Assembly (NCBI RefSeq): GCF_001665785.1
Contig: NZ_LZSO01000016.1
Coordinates: 1 to 64,000 of the forward strand
Direction of reading: 5' to 3'
Length of the DNA stretch: 64,000 nt
DNA from: Mycolicibacterium peregrinum
GTDB taxonomy: Bacteria; Actinomycetota; Actinomycetes; Mycobacteriales; Mycobacteriaceae
Position 1 is the stretch's first letter, and each line of letters begins with the position of its first letter. A program made the translations under genes and the position numbers. The notes under the pieces were generated by a model. The model was not told the DNA's origin and searched no databases. It saw only the letters and a program-made list of their open reading frames with translations. Shown in pieces: positions 61,109 through 64,000 of the stretch.

Positions 61109-62980
61109 TCAGGGAAGACGGCCGCCCAGATGCTCGGCGAGGAAGCGCTCGACAGCGTGGTACATGTCGATCTGGTTGTCGGGGTTGAGGAATCCGTGGC
61201 CCTCGTCCTCCTTGACCATGTACTCGACCTCGACGCCACGCTTGCGCAGCGCCTCGACCAGGTTGTCGGACTCGGCCTGCACCACGCGAGAGTCGTTGGC
61301 GCCCTGGACAACCAGCAGCGGCGTGCGGATCTGATCGACCTTCGTGATGGGGGAGCGGGCCAGCATGTCGGCCTCCTGGTCGGGGTCGTTGTGATTCCCG
61401 ACGTAGAGGTGCCAGTTGTTGGCCAGGAACGGCCGGGCCACATTCGGCAGCGTGCGCATGAAGTTGGCCAGGCTGGAGATCCCGACGTAATCGATAGCCG
61501 CGGCGAAGACGTCCGGAGTGAATGTGACGCCGACCAATGCGGCGTAACCGCCGTACGAGCCGCCGAAGATCGCCACCTTGTCGCGATCGGCATGACCCTG
61601 CTTGACGGCCCAGTCCACCGCATCGATCAGGTCGTCGTGCATCTTGCCGGCGAACTCACCGATCGCGGCCTTGGTGAATGCCTTGCCGTAGCCGGTCGAG
61701 CCGCGAAAGTTGACCTGCAACACCGCATATCCGCGGTTGGCCAGCATCTGGACGTCTGGCTGGAAGCCCCAGCAGTCCCGCGACCACGGGCCGCCGTGCA
61801 CCAGCAGGACCAACGGCAGATCGGTGGGCTCGACTCCGACGGGCAGGGTCAGGTACGAGTGCAGTTCCAGCCCGTCGCGTGCGGTGATGGTCACCGGCGT
61901 CATCGGTGCTAGTGAATCTGAATTCAGATTCGGATATGGGCGGAACAGCAGCCGACTCTCGCCGGTGGCGTGGTCGTAGAAGTAGGTCGCCCAGGGGTCG
62001 CGGTCATGGGTGAAACTCACCACCCATCGCTGCCCGCCGTCATCGGAAGAGATGCCCCCGAGGTCGCCGTCGGACAGTTTGGTCAGATTCTCCAGTACCG
62101 CAGCGAAATTCGGGTCGAGGGCATGAATCACCTGGCGCTCCCCGTAGTAGCGGGCACCGATCAGTTCGCCCGTACGCGCGCTGAGGATGAAGGGCGAGGG
62201 CAGCACCATCTGATTGCCGAGGTCGAACGTCGGGTGGCTGTCCACCTCGGTCTCCTCGCCGGTGGCGACGTCGAGGCGGGCCAGTCGGGTCCGATCGCTG
62301 CCCTCATTCGATCCGAGCCAGATGCCGGTGCCGTCCGGGGAGATGGCGACCGGGAAGATGCCCAGCGGGTAATCGGTGCCGTCGTAGATCTTGATGGAGC
62401 GCAATGATGCTGTGGCCGAGTCCCATTGCGATATCTCGACGTCGCCGTCGGCCGTCAGGGTATTGGTGAAAAGGTCACCGGTGGGGGCGCACAGCCACAT
62501 GATGACATTGCCCGGGTTCTCAGCCAGAAGGGTGAGTTCCCCTGTGGCGATGTCGAGTTCGTAGGCATCGATCAATTGCGGATCGCGATTGTTGGTCTGC
62601 ACGATCGCTTTGCCCGGCCGGCCCTTGGCGAGGTCGAAACTCGCCCTGGCGCCCGGAAACGGTGTGAGATCCACTGCGGCGGCGTCAGGGTTGTCCAGGT
62701 CGATGCGGTAGACGTGGAAGTTCTCGTCACCGCCGTTGTCCTGCATGTAGAGCAGCCACCGTGGATCGTCGGTCCATTGGTAGATGTAGACGCTGCGGGT
62801 TTCATCCGCGGTGACACAACGTGGCGGTGTATCGCCGTCGAGGTCCTGAACCCAGACGTTGAGGCGGTTCTTCCATGGAGCCAGATAGGCGATCTTGGTT
62901 CCGTCCGGCGAGATCTTGGCGGCTGTGCGTTCGGGTGGGTTGAAGAAGTCCTCTACCGAGATGAGTTCGGGTAACGCCAT
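61109..62980 (-). CDS. S9-family prolyl-oligopeptidase-like peptidase
   Basis: The 623-residue product has an N-terminal seven-blade beta-propeller (residues about 30-370; repeated WDS-, [15 protein letters not shown] strands) and a C-terminal alpha/beta hydrolase domain. The nucleophile Ser is in [13 protein letters not shown] near residue 480, the Asp in [10 protein letters not shown] near 560 and the His in [10 protein letters not shown] near 595. [15 protein letters not shown] is the oxyanion strand. It should cleave short peptides or acylaminoacyl ends in the cytoplasm. ATG at 62980 has AAAGGATC upstream. It lies downstream of the TetR gene on the same strand. Confidence 0.92.
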   Translation of the reverse strand: MALPELISVEDFFNPPERTAAKISPDGTKIAYLAPWKNRLNVWVQDLDGDTPPRCVTADETRSVYIYQWTDDPRWLLYMQDNGGDENFHVYRIDLDNPDAAAVDLTPFPGARASFDLAKGRPGKAIVQTNNRDPQLIDAYELDIATGELTLLAENPGNVIMWLCAPTGDLFTNTLTADGDVEISQWDSATASLRSIKIYDGTDYPLGIFPVAISPDGTGIWLGSNEGSDRTRLARLDVATGEETEVDSHPTFDLGNQMVLPSPFILSARTGELIGARYYGERQVIHALDPNFAAVLENLTKLSDGDLGGISSDDGGQRWVVSFTHDRDPWATYFYDHATGESRLLFRPYPNLNSDSLAPMTPVTITARDGLELHSYLTLPVGVEPTDLPLVLLVHGGPWSRDCWGFQPDVQMLANRGYAVLQVNFRGSTGYGKAFTKAAIGEFAGKMHDDLIDAVDWAVKQGHADRDKVAIFGGSYGGYAALVGVTFTPDVFAAAIDYVGISSLANFMRTLPNVARPFLANNWHLYVGNHNDPDQEADMLARSPITKVDQIRTPLLVVQGANDSRVVQAESDNLVEALRKRGVEVEYMVKEDEGHGFLNPDNQIDMYHAVERFLAEHLGGRLP

Positions 62981-63021
62981 AATGATCCTTTCGCGTTTGC
63001 TGACAAGCTCTTTCGGGTGGA

Positions 63022-63636
63022 TCAGGATGTGACTGGACCGCCGAGCCGACCGTTGGTGGCATCGCGGATCGCGCGGTCGATCAGCGCGAGCGCTTGCTCT
63101 TCGGTGACTTCCTTGCCTTCGACGATCACCGCCACGCTGACGTCTTCGTCGACGACGCGGAACGCCCCGGTGACGGCGGCGGCGCAGAGCCGCACGGTGA
63201 GATCGGTTTCCGGCAGGTCCAATCGGTCGGCGATGACGGGGATGAAGCCCCGCTCCATCCGGTCGTGCACCATCAGGTAGGCGGTGCGCAGTGCCGGCTC
63301 GGACGGGGTCATGGTGGCGATCCGCATCGCGCTGATCTCGTCGGCGACGTCCTGAGGGGCCAGCGGATGTGAGACCCCGTCGGCGGCAAGATGTTCGGCC
63401 AACGACAGGTGATGTGGCCAGCGGTTCAAGATGTCGATGAACCGATCTGCGGATTTCGCGAGCACCGGTTCGACGCAGCTCTCCTTGGCGCGGAAGTAGC
63501 GCCAGATCGTGCGCGTCGAAAGGCCTGCGGCCGCGGCGATGTCGTCACCACTGGTGCCGGCGACACCGCGCTCCCAAAACAGCTTGCAGGCATGTCGCGA
63601 CACCTCGAGGCGCGCCTGTTCCTGCTTCTCGCCCAC
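63022..63636 (-). CDS. TetR-family regulator
   Basis: A 204-residue regulator. The HTH is RLEVSRHACKLFWERGVAGTS to IAAAAGLSTRTIWRYFRAKESCV. The C-terminal domain has the DLTVRLCAAAVTGAFRV helix of TetR_C_17-like regulators. The GTG at 63636 has GGAGGTGA 7 nt upstream; the GTG at 63660 would sit inside the operator. Two TGTCACTwAGTGACA palindromes are directly upstream, implying autoregulation. The S9 peptidase, 41 bp downstream, is a probable member of the same transcript. Confidence 0.9.
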   Translation of the reverse strand: MGEKQEQARLEVSRHACKLFWERGVAGTSGDDIAAAAGLSTRTIWRYFRAKESCVEPVLAKSADRFIDILNRWPHHLSLAEHLAADGVSHPLAPQDVADEISAMRIATMTPSEPALRTAYLMVHDRMERGFIPVIADRLDLPETDLTVRLCAAAVTGAFRVVDEDVSVAVIVEGKEVTEEQALALIDRAIRDATNGRLGGPVTS

Positions 63637-63654
63637 GCCCTCACCTCCAGAACT

Positions 63655-63693
63655 TGTCACTTAGTGACAGCTCCAATGTGTCACTAAGTGACA
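63655..63693. promoter_or_regulatory. Two tandem 15-bp TetR operators
   Basis: TGTCACTTAGTGACA (63655-63669) and TGTCACTAAGTGACA (63679-63693) are perfect palindromes around one central base, 24 bp apart. They lie between the TetR start and a secreted-protein gene. Binding of two dimers would block TetR transcription. Confidence 0.85.
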
Positions 63694-63735
63694 AGCGGCG
63701 TCAAGAGGTGCTGGTCAGTTGCGGTGACGCGCTGG

Positions 63736-64000
63736 TTAGAAAGTCCAACTGCCTGAAGGTTGCAGAACAAAGCCGTGTGCGCCCTGTGCGTTGACACATG
63801 CAGTCATCCGGTTTTCGCCTACGACGCAGGTGGTGGTGTGGTTGGCGGGAAGTGTCAGTTTCTGGCCCACATCCAACAGCGAGTTGGAATTCGTGGGGCA
63901 CTGACGGTCCACGGGGTGAATCGAGAATGGGAGGGGCGGCGCTCCATCAGAGTTGTCTTGAATGACGTATGTGCACACCCCTTTCTGCTCAGCCGGCAGG
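63736..64000 (-). CDS. Probable secreted protein, 5' end outside the window
   Basis: The frame is open from the stop at 63736 to the window end, so the start is probably beyond 64000; a GTG at 63978 would give only 80 residues and no signal peptide. The visible 87 residues contain CTYVIQDN, PLPFSIHPVDRQCPTNSNSLL, KLTLPANHTTTCVVGENRMTACVNAQG and end in LQPSGSWTF. Four Cys in the pattern C...C...C...C suggest two disulfides. A mycobacterial exported protein is likely; no family is named. Confidence 0.55.
   Translation of the reverse strand, partial: LPAEQKGVCTYVIQDNSDGAPPLPFSIHPVDRQCPTNSNSLLDVGQKLTLPANHTTTCVVGENRMTACVNAQGAHGFVLQPSGSWTF

Overview
This window is high-GC, gene-dense chromosomal DNA from a mycobacterium, most likely a fast-growing environmental Mycolicibacterium. 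The evidence is the SigK/RskA pair, F420-dependent (LLM) oxidoreductases, Ku/LigD end joining, a cutinase, an EspA/EspE-like type VII substrate, KstR-type operators, a two-repeat DUF5709 protein, GTG/TTG starts and ATGA/GTGA stop-start overlaps. From memory, gene order follows two M. tuberculosis blocks: Rv0449c-Rv0444c with Rv0433, then Rv0924c to about Rv0953c, with accessory genes in between. No rRNA, tRNA, CRISPR array or intact insertion sequence was seen, and no gene-free gap exceeds 300 bp.

Region by region. 1-6 kb: a minus-strand operon (FAD oxidoreductase, DUF1365, UfaA1-type methyltransferase, DUF1295, sigK, rskA) behind a recognisable SigK-type promoter that would give a leaderless mRNA. 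It is followed by a 3'-truncated hchA at the left edge. 6-12 kb: LLM oxidoreductase, YbdK-type ligase, mntH, two small secreted proteins, and a DapB-like/SDR pair behind a KstR-type operator. 12-22.3 kb: ku and ligD, separated by about 6 kb that holds a divergent MocR/PNPOx pair, a sugar kinase, a cutinase and a three-gene cluster encoding an exported HNH-like protein. 22.3-26 kb: a TetR regulon with a 28-bp palindrome, an oxidoreductase and tandem hydrolases. 26-35 kb: rnhA, HhH protein, VOC protein, acyl-CoA dehydrogenase, a 13E12-like fragment, TetR, DUF5709, two MFS transporters, an LLM oxidoreductase with a KstR-type operator, and an AurF-like protein.

35-51 kb: cobF, holin-like protein, FUSC transporter, Fpg-like glycosylase, SDR, a glycine-rich repeat protein, pgi, SSADH, an OatA-like acyltransferase, a type VII substrate with a toxin-like C-terminus plus its overlapping lipoprotein partner, chorismate mutase and uvrD1. 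51-55.5 kb: a five-gene overlapping operon joining a sulfonate/taurine-type ABC importer to an AprA-like flavoprotein and an AprB-like two-cluster ferredoxin. 55.7-64 kb: cytochrome P450, a membrane protein, an M23 peptidase, sucCD with a CRP-like site and a strong terminator, an S9 peptidase, a TetR gene with two operators, and a secreted protein cut by the window end.

How the genes work together: SigK probably controls its own operon and hence a fatty-acid modification pathway. Ku, LigD and UvrD1 form a double-strand-break repair group. SucCD and Pgi are central metabolism. The most novel candidates are the two exported effector-like loci (17.7-19.9 kb and 45.8-47.9 kb) and the transporter plus AprBA-like redox operon (51-55.5 kb).
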